From Microbulbifer variabilis (GTDB taxonomy: Bacteria > Pseudomonadota > Gammaproteobacteria > Pseudomonadales > Cellvibrionaceae), in the NCBI RefSeq assembly GCF_020524905.1, contig NZ_JAIVKI010000007.1, positions 155,359 to 219,358 of the forward strand: DNA of 64,000 nt, read 5' to 3'. Below are positions 38,563 to 47,179 of this stretch, in pieces. The notes below the pieces were generated by a model. It worked only from the letters and a program-made list of their open reading frames with translations. It was not told the origin of the DNA and did not search any database. Made by a program: the position numbers and the translations under genes. The stretch's first letter is position 1, and each line of letters begins with the position of its first letter.

Positions 38563-39180
38563 TTAAACGCCACGGGAAGTCTTTTTCTCAAACTGCAGCC
38601 CATTAATCAGTAAATCCAGAATACGGTAAGTATGCTTTATATCATCGGCGTTGTTGGTAACAGATAAGTTGCCAATTGCTCGTAATAAATCATAGGGATC
38701 AACAACCTCTTTGATTTCTCCTGAATCTCTTGCAGCTATTAATAATGAGGTCAGGGCTGGTTCAAAGTTTGCGCGAAAATAGGCTGGAAGAGCCTCGAAG
38801 GCGGGGTCGCCAGAGTGTAGGGCTGCTGCAAGCCCTTTTTTGGTTGCGAGAAAGTCGACATAGCACTTTAGCCATAGTTTTAGCGCTTTTAGGGGAGCAT
38901 TTTCGGTCGCCAGAGTTGTGGCTTTAGCGGCGCAATCGTCCACTTCCCGGCGAAAAACGCTTGCCACCAGGTCCGAGCGCTGGGGGAAGCGGCGGTATAG
39001 GGTACCGATACCCACTCCTGCTTTTGCTGCGATATCCCTGACGGGAGCATTAACACCAGAGGTCAAAAAGATCTCTTTGGCGGCTTGCAGCACCGCATCC
39101 TCATTGCGGAGGGCATCGGCCCGCAGGGGGCGTTTCTTTTCATCTTTTGAGACTTTCACTGCATCTTTTTGCTTAGTCAA
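38563..39180 (-). CDS. TetR/AcrR-family repressor
   Basis: A 205-residue regulator. The N-terminal helix-turn-helix is textbook: AVLQAAKEIFLTSGVNAPVRDIAAKAGVG then IGTLYRRFPQRSDLVASVF. The C-terminal helical ligand/dimer domain belongs to the SbtR-like C group. The start is probably the TTG at 39180, preceded by GAGAG six bases away; GTG at 39159 is an alternative. It faces an alpha/beta-hydrolase gene across a 199-base gap containing two matching palindromes, so it most likely represses that enzyme and itself until a ligand binds. Confidence 0.88.
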   Translation of the reverse strand: MTKQKDAVKVSKDEKKRPLRADALRNEDAVLQAAKEIFLTSGVNAPVRDIAAKAGVGIGTLYRRFPQRSDLVASVFRREVDDCAAKATTLATENAPLKALKLWLKCYVDFLATKKGLAAALHSGDPAFEALPAYFRANFEPALTSLLIAARDSGEIKEVVDPYDLLRAIGNLSVTNNADDIKHTYRILDLLINGLQFEKKTSRGV

Positions 39181-39248
39181 ACCTAGCTCTCACAACTCTC
39201 AATAATCTGGATAAGGCAAAGGTAAAGGCTCAGCACCGCTTGACAAGC

Positions 39249-39295
39249 GGAACATTGCTCCACATACTCCTAGCTGATAAGTGGAACACTGATCC
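39249..39295. promoter_or_regulatory. tandem TetR operators
   Basis: GGAACATTGCTCC (39249-39261) and GGAACACTGATCC (39283-39295) are near-palindromes of the form GGAnCAnTGnTCC. They are embedded in a wider direct repeat (AAGCGGAACATTGCTCC against AAGTGGAACACTGATCC) with a 34-base period. They lie between the divergent TetR and hydrolase genes. Assignment to this TetR is inferred from position. Confidence 0.6.
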
Positions 39296-39379
39296 GATTA
39301 CCCTGAACCTTGTTCCATTTAGCCCAGTATATTCGACCCATCTGCATTACGTCACTGTACAAACAAATAGAGACTTGCC

Positions 39380-40348
39380 ATGAACAATCTCATTGATAAG
39401 GCCCGCCTATTGCCGGTTGGCAAACGTGTTCCCGCTGTGTCCATCAGCTCAGTAAACCTGTCAATGCCGGGTAGGGGGCATCCGCTGGAAATGCGAATTA
39501 GCGCTCCTATAGAAGGAACCGGCTTGCCGGTTATTGTACTCTGCCATGGGCACGGTCCTTCTCTGTATCTTCCCTCTAAGGATGGCTATGGACCACTAGT
39601 TAACTTTTATGCTGAGCATGGATTTGCGGTTATTCAACCTACCCAGGCAAATTCAAAAATCGCGGGCTTAGCGCCCGATGCTCCAGGAGCCCCCCTGTTT
39701 TGGCGGGCACGTATTGATGAGATAAAACATATTCTTGATCATCTCAGTGAAGTAGAGGCACAGATCCCAATGATTGCTGGGCGTCTGGACCACAATAAAA
39801 TCGCTGCGGTTGGACACTCTGCAGGAGCCCAGACCGTTGGTATGTTGCTCGGTGCTAGATTGAGCGATCCAAAGGATGACAGTGCAAAAGAGGTCAGTGC
39901 CTATGAGCCACGTATCAAGGCCGGTATATTGCTAGCCGCTCCGGGAAAGGGCGGTAGTGATTTAAGTGAGTTTGCACAGGAACATTATTCAGAGCTAAAT
40001 CCTGATTACTCTTACTTGGTGACGCAGACACTTGTTGTTTATGGGGACCAGGATATTAATCCTCATTTAACCATTCGTGGTGCGGATTGGCATGCCGATC
40101 CCTATCATTTAAGCCCTGGTAGTGACAGCCTGTTAACCCTCTTTGGTGCCAAACATGGGCTTGGTGGTATTGCCGGTTATGATGCTAAAGAAACGGATGA
40201 TGAAGATCCTGATCGATTGGTAATTACTCAACGTATGACTTGGGCCTATCTAAATTCCGCCCTGAACGAGGGTAATCCAGCATGGCAGGAAGCCTGTAAA
40301 GCTTTGGAGGAACATGCTGGCCACTTGGGAAGTGTAAATCAAAAGTAG
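39380..40348 (+). CDS. chlorophyllase/dienelactone-type alpha/beta hydrolase
   Basis: A 322-residue cytoplasmic hydrolase. Visible motifs: VIVLCHGHGPS (oxyanion hole), AAVGHSAGAQTVGML (nucleophile), TLVVYGDQDINPH (acid) and GAKHGLGG (histidine). The weak overall pattern fits chlorophyllase-like or PET-hydrolase-like esterases. It is divergent from a TetR gene and preceded by its tandem operators, so it is likely induced by a small hydrophobic ester or aromatic compound. There is no signal peptide. The substrate cannot be read from the sequence. Confidence 0.82.
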   Translation: MNNLIDKARLLPVGKRVPAVSISSVNLSMPGRGHPLEMRISAPIEGTGLPVIVLCHGHGPSLYLPSKDGYGPLVNFYAEHGFAVIQPTQANSKIAGLAPDAPGAPLFWRARIDEIKHILDHLSEVEAQIPMIAGRLDHNKIAAVGHSAGAQTVGMLLGARLSDPKDDSAKEVSAYEPRIKAGILLAAPGKGGSDLSEFAQEHYSELNPDYSYLVTQTLVVYGDQDINPHLTIRGADWHADPYHLSPGSDSLLTLFGAKHGLGGIAGYDAKETDDEDPDRLVITQRMTWAYLNSALNEGNPAWQEACKALEEHAGHLGSVNQK

Positions 40349-40636
40349 GGTTGGACAACTCCATAAACCATACCGCATAGCAGAGTCCCTTAAATAAGAT
40401 TATCACTTTGTTTCTTATAAGTTGGAAAGAGAATCTAAGGTGTAAAGAAAATCTTCACCAATAACCATGTGAGTCATGGCGTCTACGGTTAGTCAATGCA
40501 CAAGGATGTGTTCTTAATATGTGCCAACAAAAGATACTCTTCACTGCCGATTTAATATTAGCGCAGGAACTTCACGGTAAAATTTATAGTTCCTAGGGTA
40601 ATCGTTATGTCCAGTAACAAACTGAAGAACCTTTAT

Positions 40637-41461
40637 CTAATTTGTTTGCCGTTTGAGCCACTCTCGTGGTGATTGCCCTACGCAGGACCTAAATGCACGC
40701 GATAAAGCAACTTCACTTCCATATCCAACCTCACCAGCGATCAGTTTAAGTGATCGACCTTGTTCCAAAGCGCGTTGCACGAGCGTAATTCTCCATCGTT
40801 GTAAATAAGATCCAGGCGTACAGCCGACTTGATTGCGAAAGGTTTCGGCAAACACGCTGCGCGACATAACAGCTTGATTGGCCAGTTCTTCAAGAGACCA
40901 GTTGTGAGCGGGGCGTTCATGTATGGCAATGAGGGATAGGCGTAACCGTGGATGAGCCATTCCTGCCAATAAGCCAGCCTGTGTTCGACCATCCTCCATT
41001 AGGTGGCGGAGCACCTGAATCAGTACAACCTCAAAGAGACGGTCTAGCATGGCTTGCCTACCACAGTTTTGGGCGAACGCTTCTTCAAACAACAAATCCA
41101 GTAGGGGTTTTGCACCAGGCAGATCCGAGAGTGGGAGACAAACAAAGGCCGGCAACGCAACCGCCAAAGGGTTGTACTGGCCACCATCGAAGCTGAGGTT
41201 GGCGCAGGCAAAATCTGCCCCCTGTTCAGGATCGGTGATAAACCGGTGAGAGAGTGGGCGCGGATAAAATAAAAGGCTGGGCTCTGTGACTTGGGCGGCT
41301 AGCACGCCGTTATGGCGTACTTCTACCTGGCCCTGACGGACCAGATGCAGTTGGCCGTGACCATCTTGGGCGGGCAAATCATTGATTCCACAGAGTGCCC
41401 CCGTGTTAAACACCCGCGCTGTGATTGAGAAGTGATCTAAGAGTGCGGCCAGTCTGTCCAC
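40637..41461 (-). CDS. AraC-family regulator with cupin-type sensor domain
   Basis: A 274-residue transcription factor. Residues 1-165 are a cupin-like AraC_binding domain of the type in YqhC/CMP1-like regulators (LHLVRQGQVEVRHNGVLAAQ, PSLLFYPRPLSHRFI). Residues about 175-270 hold the two helix-turn-helix units (WSLEELANQAVMSRSVFAETF and LKLIAGEVGYGSEVALSRAF), ending SPREWLKRQ. The start is GTG with a poor ribosome site. It faces the ohr-like gene across 126 bases, so it probably activates that gene in response to oxidant or an aldehyde-like signal. Confidence 0.87.
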   Translation of the reverse strand: MDRLAALLDHFSITARVFNTGALCGINDLPAQDGHGQLHLVRQGQVEVRHNGVLAAQVTEPSLLFYPRPLSHRFITDPEQGADFACANLSFDGGQYNPLAVALPAFVCLPLSDLPGAKPLLDLLFEEAFAQNCGRQAMLDRLFEVVLIQVLRHLMEDGRTQAGLLAGMAHPRLRLSLIAIHERPAHNWSLEELANQAVMSRSVFAETFRNQVGCTPGSYLQRWRITLVQRALEQGRSLKLIAGEVGYGSEVALSRAFRSCVGQSPREWLKRQTN

Positions 41462-41587
41462 TGATTTTGATACTCTGGGTTAACTTTGGCGGACTAATAG
41501 TGACATATCGTCTGAAAAATGGACATATATTTTAACCCGCTAGCAGGCATAACGCCTTTAGCCCCCATAGAACCAAGGAGTCAATAT

Positions 41588-42016
41588 ATGTCACTCGAAC
41601 AGATTCTCTATACGGCCGAAGCCACGGCAACCGGAGGTCGTGAAGGCCGAGCAGTATCATCGGATGGGTCACTCGACGCCCAACTCTCTACCCCCCGTGA
41701 ATTGGGTGGAGCAGGTGGCCCAGGTACAAACCCTGAGCAACTATTTGCGGCGGGCTACTCTGCGTGCTTTCTAGGCGCACTGAAGTATGTCTCAGCACAG
41801 GAGAAAATTGCTCTTCCTGCTGGGGCACAAATCAAAGGTAAAGTGGGTATCGGTCCAATTCCGACAGGGTTTGGCATCCAAGTGGAGCTGCACATAACTC
41901 TGCCTGGGCTGCAAAAGCCAGAGGCGCTAGCACTGATCGATAAGGCTCATATTGTCTGTCCATATTCGAATGCGACACGCGGCAATATTGATGTGAACTT
42001 ATTGCTTACCGATTGA
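41588..42016 (+). CDS. ohr: organic hydroperoxide resistance protein (Ohr)
   Basis: Ohr reduces fatty-acid and other organic hydroperoxides using lipoyl thiols. This 142-residue protein has the full active site: Arg in GREGRAVS, Glu50 (NPEQLFAAGY), peroxidatic Cys60 (YSACFLGAL) and resolving Cys124 (IVCPYSNATRGN). I place the start at 41588 because AAGGAG lies seven bases before it and the length then equals the family norm; the frame runs back to 41519 without support. Usually Ohr is under the MarR-type OhrR; here a divergent AraC-type gene stands in that place. It is followed after 47 bases by a haloperoxidase-like hydrolase. Confidence 0.92.
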   Translation: MSLEQILYTAEATATGGREGRAVSSDGSLDAQLSTPRELGGAGGPGTNPEQLFAAGYSACFLGALKYVSAQEKIALPAGAQIKGKVGIGPIPTGFGIQVELHITLPGLQKPEALALIDKAHIVCPYSNATRGNIDVNLLLTD

Positions 42017-42063
42017 GTAACCCTGGTTACCGATTTATTTCCCAAATTTAAAGGAGTAAGAAA

Positions 42064-43020
42064 GTGAAATTACTTTCTCGCAATTTGAGCGTGCTAGCAG
42101 TGGCTTTTCTCACCACTCTCATCGCCACGCCGTCGTTGGCCGGTTTGAATTCCAACCCAGCAACCCCTGTTGCGCCGCTCACTAAAACAGCGAGCACCAT
42201 CACCACGCGCGACGGCGTACAGATTTACTATAAGGATTGGGGCCCTAAGGATGGAGAGGTCATCACTTTCAGCCATGGCTGGCCGCTTAGCTCGGATAGC
42301 TGGGAGTCACAAATGATGTTCCTGGCATCTAAGGGCTATCGCGTTGTGGCGCATGATCGTCGTGGTCACGGCCGCTCCAGCCAGCCTTGGGAAGGTAATG
42401 ATATGGATCATTATGCCGATGATCTGGCGGCTGTCCTTGATGCACTGGACTTGAAAAACGTGACCCTAGTTGGCTTCTCAACTGGCGGAGGGGAGGTAGC
42501 ACGTTATATAGGTCGCCACGGTACGAAGCGTGTTAAAAAGGTAGCACTTATTTCATCTGTAACGCCTTTTATGCTTCAAACAAAGTCCAACCCAGGGGGA
42601 TTACCACTCAAAGTGTTTGACGGCATACGCAAGGCCTCTATGGAGAATCGCTCTCAGCTCTATCTTGATATCGCATCGGGCCCATTTTATGGGTTTAACC
42701 GACCAGGTGCAGAGACCTCGCAGGGCTTGATCCAGTCTTTCTGGGCACAGGGTATGCAGGGTGGAAACAAAAATACCTACGATTCAATTGCTGCCTTTTC
42801 CGCGACGGATTTTCGTGAGGATTTAAAGAAATTTGATGTACCAACTTTGATTTTGCATGGTGATGATGACCAAATTGTACCAGTCGACAATTCGGCTCGC
42901 GCCGCTGCAAAACTGGTCTCCAATGCTAAGTTGGTAATTTACCCTGGGGCACCACATGGTCTTGTTGACACCCATAAAAATCGAGTAAATCAGGACTTGT
43001 TGAAATTTCTGCAGGATTGA
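42064..43020 (+). CDS. exported cofactor-free haloperoxidase / perhydrolase-type alpha/beta hydrolase
   Basis: A 318-residue alpha/beta hydrolase of the non-haem chloroperoxidase group: [63 protein letters not shown] and YPGAPHGL give oxyanion hole, serine, aspartate and histidine. Such enzymes hydrolyse esters and can form peracids with peroxide. Unusually for the group it has a signal peptide (residues 1-27, [19 protein letters not shown]). The start is GTG with AAAGGAG eight bases ahead. It forms an operon with ohr, consistent with peroxide-linked chemistry, and ends at a hairpin. Confidence 0.88.
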   Translation: MKLLSRNLSVLAVAFLTTLIATPSLAGLNSNPATPVAPLTKTASTITTRDGVQIYYKDWGPKDGEVITFSHGWPLSSDSWESQMMFLASKGYRVVAHDRRGHGRSSQPWEGNDMDHYADDLAAVLDALDLKNVTLVGFSTGGGEVARYIGRHGTKRVKKVALISSVTPFMLQTKSNPGGLPLKVFDGIRKASMENRSQLYLDIASGPFYGFNRPGAETSQGLIQSFWAQGMQGGNKNTYDSIAAFSATDFREDLKKFDVPTLILHGDDDQIVPVDNSARAAAKLVSNAKLVIYPGAPHGLVDTHKNRVNQDLLKFLQD

Positions 43021-43033
43021 ATTTATCTTTCAC

Positions 43034-43063
43034 GGTTGCCCTGCGATTTGCGGGGCAGCCTTT
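43034..43063 (+). terminator. terminator after the ohr/hydrolase operon
   Basis: GGTTGCCCTGC (43034-43044) pairs, with some G-T pairs, with GCGGGGCAGCC (43050-43060), then TTT. It lies 13 bases past the hydrolase stop. Confidence 0.6.
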
Positions 43064-43184
43064 AAAGCCATTTGAAACTATTATGTCCTGTCTAAGAAAG
43101 CTTTAACACCGTATAAAAAGCTTTAGCAAAAGTAAGGCGCTAGCTTACTGAACAGTTCTCGGCTGCGTTTTAAGTTGTCAGGTG

Positions 43185-43592
43185 TTATGGGTGTTTACTT
43201 TCTATGCTTTCCAATAATTCGCTTATTAACTTTTCACGGTCACTCTTTGCCCTGTCGATTAATTGTTCAGGGGCATTGGTAGCAGGGTCGTATTTGCCAC
43301 TCCAAATAATCATTTCCAACATGATAGGTAACATGTCCTTGCCAGCTTGAGTCAGCGCATAAACCTTTTTTCGTTTGTCGTTAACATCTGCTCGCTTTGT
43401 AATCAGCCCGTCTTTTTCAAGTCGCTCCAGGCGGCTGGAAAGGATATTCGTTGCCATTCGTTCATCTGAGTTTTGTAACTCGGAATACGAGCGTTTCCCA
43501 AAAAAAATAAGATCACGAAGTATCAACAAACTCCATTTGTCGCCTACAAAATCCAACACATTCGAGATTGGGCAGTTTGACCGTCGTGTCAT
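43185..43592 (-). CDS. HxlR-family transcriptional regulator
   Basis: A 135-residue winged-helix regulator: CPISNVLDFVGDKWSLLILR, LIFFGKRSYSELQNSD, MATNILSSRLERLEKDGLI and KKVYALTQAGKDMLPIM are classic HxlR wording. The cysteine near the N-terminus is the conserved sensor position of this family (electrophile or aldehyde sensing in HypR/YodB-type proteins). I use the ATG at 43592, which begins the normal domain (AGGAG is 11 bases upstream); the frame opens at a TTG at 43646, inside the operator. It is divergent from an NTF2-like gene, with two mirrored palindromes between. Confidence 0.88.
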   Translation of the reverse strand: MTRRSNCPISNVLDFVGDKWSLLILRDLIFFGKRSYSELQNSDERMATNILSSRLERLEKDGLITKRADVNDKRKKVYALTQAGKDMLPIMLEMIIWSGKYDPATNAPEQLIDRAKSDREKLISELLESIESKHP

Positions 43593-43632
43593 TTTTAGTC
43601 TCACTCCTGATTTAGCTTCCAATCTTAATATG

Positions 43633-43674
43633 CTTGCAAAATGCAAGCAAATATATTAACTTGCATTTTGCAAG
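43633..43674. promoter_or_regulatory. pair of mirrored HxlR operators
   Basis: CTTGCAAAATGCAAG (43633-43647) and CTTGCATTTTGCAAG (43660-43674) are each palindromic and are exact reverse complements of one another, with a 27-base period. They lie in the gap between the hxlR-type gene and the NTF2-like gene. Binding by this HxlR is inferred. Confidence 0.7.
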
Positions 43675-43731
43675 ACAAATAAAGACCTGCTGGTCAGGTT
43701 GAGCGTTGATTCAGGTTACAAGGAGCAAAAG

Positions 43732-44211
43732 ATGACATTCCCAAAAATTGATTTTGAGGCCCTAGAGAAATCTCATTGGAGCTTTGCAGACAGAGAGAAT
43801 GCAAAACTCGTTGTCGAGTTCGTACAGCAGATTATGAATGCGCATAATTTTGACGAAATCACGCGTCTATATACGGGCCAGCCTTATAAGCAACACAACC
43901 GAAACATTGCCGATGGTATTGAGGGCGTGGTGAAAACCGTGGGAGATCTGGTTAAAAGCTCCCCAGAGTTTAGTTATGAAGTTAAGCACGTTTATGTGGA
44001 TGGCGAATACGTTATTTTGCATTCACATGCGACGCTAAAAGCCAAGCACCGTGGTGATGACACACAAGGCTTTAATATCGTCGACACGTGGAGGGTCAAA
44101 GATGGTCAATTGGTTGAACACTGGGATGCAATTCAAGGCATTAGCTTTTCAATGAGGTTGTATGCATTAGTCTCTGGTGGTCGAGTTCGAAACAAAAATG
44201 GTGTTTTTTAA
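43732..44211 (+). CDS. NTF2-like (SnoaL-type) polyketide-cyclase-like protein
   Basis: A 159-residue cytoplasmic NTF2-fold protein, of the predicted SnoaL-like group often annotated as nuclear transport factor 2 family: VVEFVQQIMNAHNFDEITRL, YKQHNRNIADGIEGVV, HVYVDGEYVILHSHATLK and VDTWRVKDGQLVEHWDAIQ. These small enzymes or binding proteins are commonly induced by stress regulators. AAGGAG is six bases before the ATG at 43732, which I prefer to the GTG at 43699. It faces the HxlR gene and is presumably under its control. The substrate is unknown. Confidence 0.85.
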   Translation: MTFPKIDFEALEKSHWSFADRENAKLVVEFVQQIMNAHNFDEITRLYTGQPYKQHNRNIADGIEGVVKTVGDLVKSSPEFSYEVKHVYVDGEYVILHSHATLKAKHRGDDTQGFNIVDTWRVKDGQLVEHWDAIQGISFSMRLYALVSGGRVRNKNGVF

Positions 44212-44448
44212 TTCAATCTTATTTGTTCCAAAAACGTATTTAGCTTAAAAATAGTTTATCTAGATAGACATATGCTGTCATATTCTGTAGGTGAATATTC
44301 ATAAAACTGCCGCAAAAAATTCTTAGTCAAGTAGAGTGATATGAAACTTCCAGTTCAATAATGCAAATGGATGCGGGGCATTGAAGTTTGGAGTCCTGGC
44401 CCAACTTATTAAGGGTCTTTTTTTATGTTCCCTTGAGTGAAATTATCC

Positions 44449-44850
44449 ATGGCAATTACACGAATCAATCCGGAAACACTTCCCAACAGTGGCGAAATGG
44501 GGTATTCACAAATTTCCATTGTTGAGCCTGGTCGTATGGCATATATCTCTGGTCAAGTTGCATGGCAGGCTAACGATGAACCTGTGCCCAGTAGTTTGGT
44601 TGGGCAAATGGAAATAGTTTCAAGAAATGCCCTATCTGCATTGGATGCAGTTGGTGCAAAACCAGAGGACGTTGTAATCGCTAGGGTCTATGTTGTTGAC
44701 CTTACCCCAGAAAGACTCGAAGAGCTTATGCCAACATTTATATCAACCTTTCAAGGCGCACAACCGTGTGTTACAGGGGTTGGTGTTCAAGCTTTAGCTG
44801 CGCCTGACCTTCAGGTTGAACTGGAACTTGTGGTTCGGTTACCAGATTAA
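44449..44850 (+). CDS. RidA/YjgF-family protein lacking the catalytic arginine
   Basis: A 133-residue protein of the Rid superfamily (chorismate-mutase-like trimer fold): GYSQISIVEPGRMAYISGQV, NALSALDAVGAKPEDVVIARVY and QVELELVVRL. RidA enzymes hydrolyse reactive enamines and imines. The arginine that binds the substrate carboxylate in E. coli RidA (Arg105) falls where this protein has Gln, in GAQPCVTGV, so classic deaminase activity is doubtful. It may belong to another Rid subgroup. I use the ATG at 44449 in place of the GTG four codons upstream. It appears monocistronic. Confidence 0.85.
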   Translation: MAITRINPETLPNSGEMGYSQISIVEPGRMAYISGQVAWQANDEPVPSSLVGQMEIVSRNALSALDAVGAKPEDVVIARVYVVDLTPERLEELMPTFISTFQGAQPCVTGVGVQALAAPDLQVELELVVRLPD

Positions 44851-44978
44851 GTGTTAGGAGTAGAGCAAGAATTGCTGTAGGGATATTGCGCAGTCAGCTC
44901 GCTCCTCCGATGGTGGTCAATCGCAGGACGATTTGCTGAGCTTGACGTCCTGCGAATTGCCAGCGCTCTTCACTCAAT

Positions 44979-45956
44979 TCAAGATAGGCATCTGAGCCCT
45001 CTCAATGATTCCTCAACGGCCATATCCAGAGGTGTTAGGGGCTCGTGGCCTAGCACGGAAATTAATTTTCTATTGTCCATATGTACCGCCTCTTGCCACA
45101 GATAGCGCATTTCTACGAGTTCACGAAGAGTTTCCTGGAAAGGTGATATTAGTCGAATCAGCCACCAAGGGAATCCTCTGATTTTTGCCTCTCTACCCAG
45201 GTATCTCGCTGCTACCCGGCGGATGGATTTCACCATCTGAGTTCCGTCAGTATCCCAATGACCTGCAAGGTGGAAACATGCAAAGGTTTCCAGTGTTGCT
45301 CTGCGTTCCAATAAAAGCATCATCGTGTGTGCTACATCAGGCAAATAGGACCACTGATGTCCTACCCCATGTAGGCCCGGATTGTAGATAGTGGTAATTT
45401 CACAACCGGGTTTTACGAGACCCTGGGAAAACCAGCTGTTGCCAGCTCGAGGACCAAAAAAGTCGCCGGCGCGAACTATCAGAACCCGCGCCCCGTCCTG
45501 TATACCTGCATTTTTTGCATAGTTGCGTAGGCGCCGCTCCATCTCGACACGAATGGCGCCTTTGCGCGTCTGCGGACACTGCGGGGTGCTCTCCTTTAGT
45601 AAGGGAAAGGCGTCGGGCCCATAGTTGTAGACGGTACCGGGCAATAGAATGGTAGCGTTCATCTTCTTGGCCGCTGCGAGAGTATTATCCAACATCGGGA
45701 GCGCTAGGCCGGCCCAGTTGCGGTAGCCTGGCGGATTGACGGCGTGCACTATCACTTCACAACCTTCAGCAGCAGATTCGACATCGGTAGCATCGAGCGC
45801 GTCGCCTTTCAACCAAGTGATTCCTTCACGCTGTTCTATGGGGGCGGCGATGTTGCGTTGCAGGGCTCGCACCTCCCAACCAGAATCTCGTAGTTGACGT
45901 GCCACTTCACCACCAATGCCGCCTGTTGCGCCAAGGACCAGTACGGTCTTCTCCAT
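44979..45956 (-). CDS. NAD(P)-binding epimerase/dehydratase-type protein (extended SDR)
   Basis: A 325-residue Rossmann-fold protein with the NAD(P) motif GATGGIGGEVARQL at residues 9-22 and a typical extended or atypical-SDR body (GDALDATDVESAAEGCEVIVHAV, LLPGTVYNYGP, VLIVRAGDFFGPR). It resembles NAD-dependent epimerases that act on nucleotide sugars or related small molecules, but I see no clear YxxxK catalytic pair, so some members are only NAD(P)-binding regulators. It faces a LysR gene across 97 bases, which suggests regulated expression. Confidence 0.82.
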   Translation of the reverse strand: MEKTVLVLGATGGIGGEVARQLRDSGWEVRALQRNIAAPIEQREGITWLKGDALDATDVESAAEGCEVIVHAVNPPGYRNWAGLALPMLDNTLAAAKKMNATILLPGTVYNYGPDAFPLLKESTPQCPQTRKGAIRVEMERRLRNYAKNAGIQDGARVLIVRAGDFFGPRAGNSWFSQGLVKPGCEITTIYNPGLHGVGHQWSYLPDVAHTMMLLLERRATLETFACFHLAGHWDTDGTQMVKSIRRVAARYLGREAKIRGFPWWLIRLISPFQETLRELVEMRYLWQEAVHMDNRKLISVLGHEPLTPLDMAVEESLRGLRCLS

Positions 45957-46053
45957 TACTTGTCTCCTCAGATCTGTTCCTTTGATAACAGCTTAAGGGC
46001 ACGTTAAGCTAAACGGAATTAGCCAATCTTGTGCAGCAGCTATACATTTATTT

Positions 46054-46950
46054 ATGACAAAAGATATTGACTGGGAACACTACCGTTCATTTCTCAGAGT
46101 TCTGCAGGAGGGCTCCCTGTCTGCCGCTGCTCGAATCATGGGTGTGACCCAACCCACTGTAGGAAGACACATTGAGGCATTGGAGAAGTCACTCCAACTT
46201 ACCTTATTTGTCCGCTCACAGGGAGGACTAGTGCCAACCGAAGCGGCCGAGACTCTGCGTGTCCATGCGGAGGAAATGGCTAGTAGCGCCGCGGCAATGC
46301 GCCGTTCTGCAGCCAATCAAGGTATGGGGGTACATGGCAAAGTACGTGTTACCGCCAGTGAGGTTGTGGGGGTTGAGGTATTGCCGGCAATTTTCGCTCT
46401 TTTGCGTAACGATTACCCGGCCCTCAAACTGGAACTTGTGTTATCTAACCAGCCCCAGGATTTACTGCACCGTGAAGCCGATATCGCTGTGCGCATGTTT
46501 CGGCCCAAGCAAAAACAGCTAATAGCTCGGCGGATCGGTTTAATAGAAGTCGGTCTTTTCGCCCGAGAGGACTACATAAACCGTCATGGTTGCCCAAAAA
46601 ATCCGCAGGAGTTGGCAGGGCATGTCTTACTCGGCTTCGACCAGCAGACCGATTTTATTCGGCAGGCAGGCAAGTCCTTACCTTCAGAGTTTAATCGCGA
46701 GAAATTTTCTGTGAGTGCTGACAGTGATCTTGCCCAATTAGCGATGATACGTGCCGGCATCGGAATCGGGGGCTGTCAGATACCGCTAGCTAAGCAGGAC
46801 GAAAAGCTGATAAGGGTTCTACCCACATATTTCTCACTGCCTCTGGATACCTGGGTGACTATGCATGAAGACCTGCGTAACAGTGCACCTTGCCGTGCAG
46901 TTTTCAATGCCTTGTCAGCCGGGTTGCAGCAATATTTGGCTTTAGCGTGA
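46054..46950 (+). CDS. LysR-family transcriptional regulator
   Basis: A 298-residue LysR protein. The winged helix at residues about 8-67 contains FLRVLQEGSLSAAARIMGVTQPTVGRHIEALEKSLQ, then LFVRSQGGLVPTEAAE. The C-terminal substrate domain is the periplasmic-binding-protein fold (KVRVTASEVVGVEVLPAIFALL to AGIGIGGCQIPLA). It is divergent from the epimerase-like gene and the two likely share a promoter region at 45957-46053, where its binding site would be expected. The inducer is unknown. Confidence 0.88.
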   Translation: MTKDIDWEHYRSFLRVLQEGSLSAAARIMGVTQPTVGRHIEALEKSLQLTLFVRSQGGLVPTEAAETLRVHAEEMASSAAAMRRSAANQGMGVHGKVRVTASEVVGVEVLPAIFALLRNDYPALKLELVLSNQPQDLLHREADIAVRMFRPKQKQLIARRIGLIEVGLFAREDYINRHGCPKNPQELAGHVLLGFDQQTDFIRQAGKSLPSEFNREKFSVSADSDLAQLAMIRAGIGIGGCQIPLAKQDEKLIRVLPTYFSLPLDTWVTMHEDLRNSAPCRAVFNALSAGLQQYLALA

Positions 46951-47179
46951 AGTGTATTTGGAATAATTCTCTGGGAAGTTTGCAAATATCGCTGGATTTA
47001 GAAAAAATTTCTCATGTTAACCTAGCGATGAATATCATCAATATTGATTCTTCTAAAAACATTATTGTAGAAGGGGATCAATCTGAGTAAATGTCACGAC
47101 CAGATAAAGCCTGTGAACTATATACTTTGTATCAGGCAAAGAATTGAGTTTTTTTAACTAAAAGGATAAGGCAAGTATC

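Noticed and set aside
40565..40594. Inverted repeat AGGAACT ... AGTTCCT downstream of the chlorophyllase-like hydrolase gene
   Set aside because: Seven-base stem with a 16-base loop and no T-run. It may be an operator or a hairpin, but position and strength do not support a firm call.
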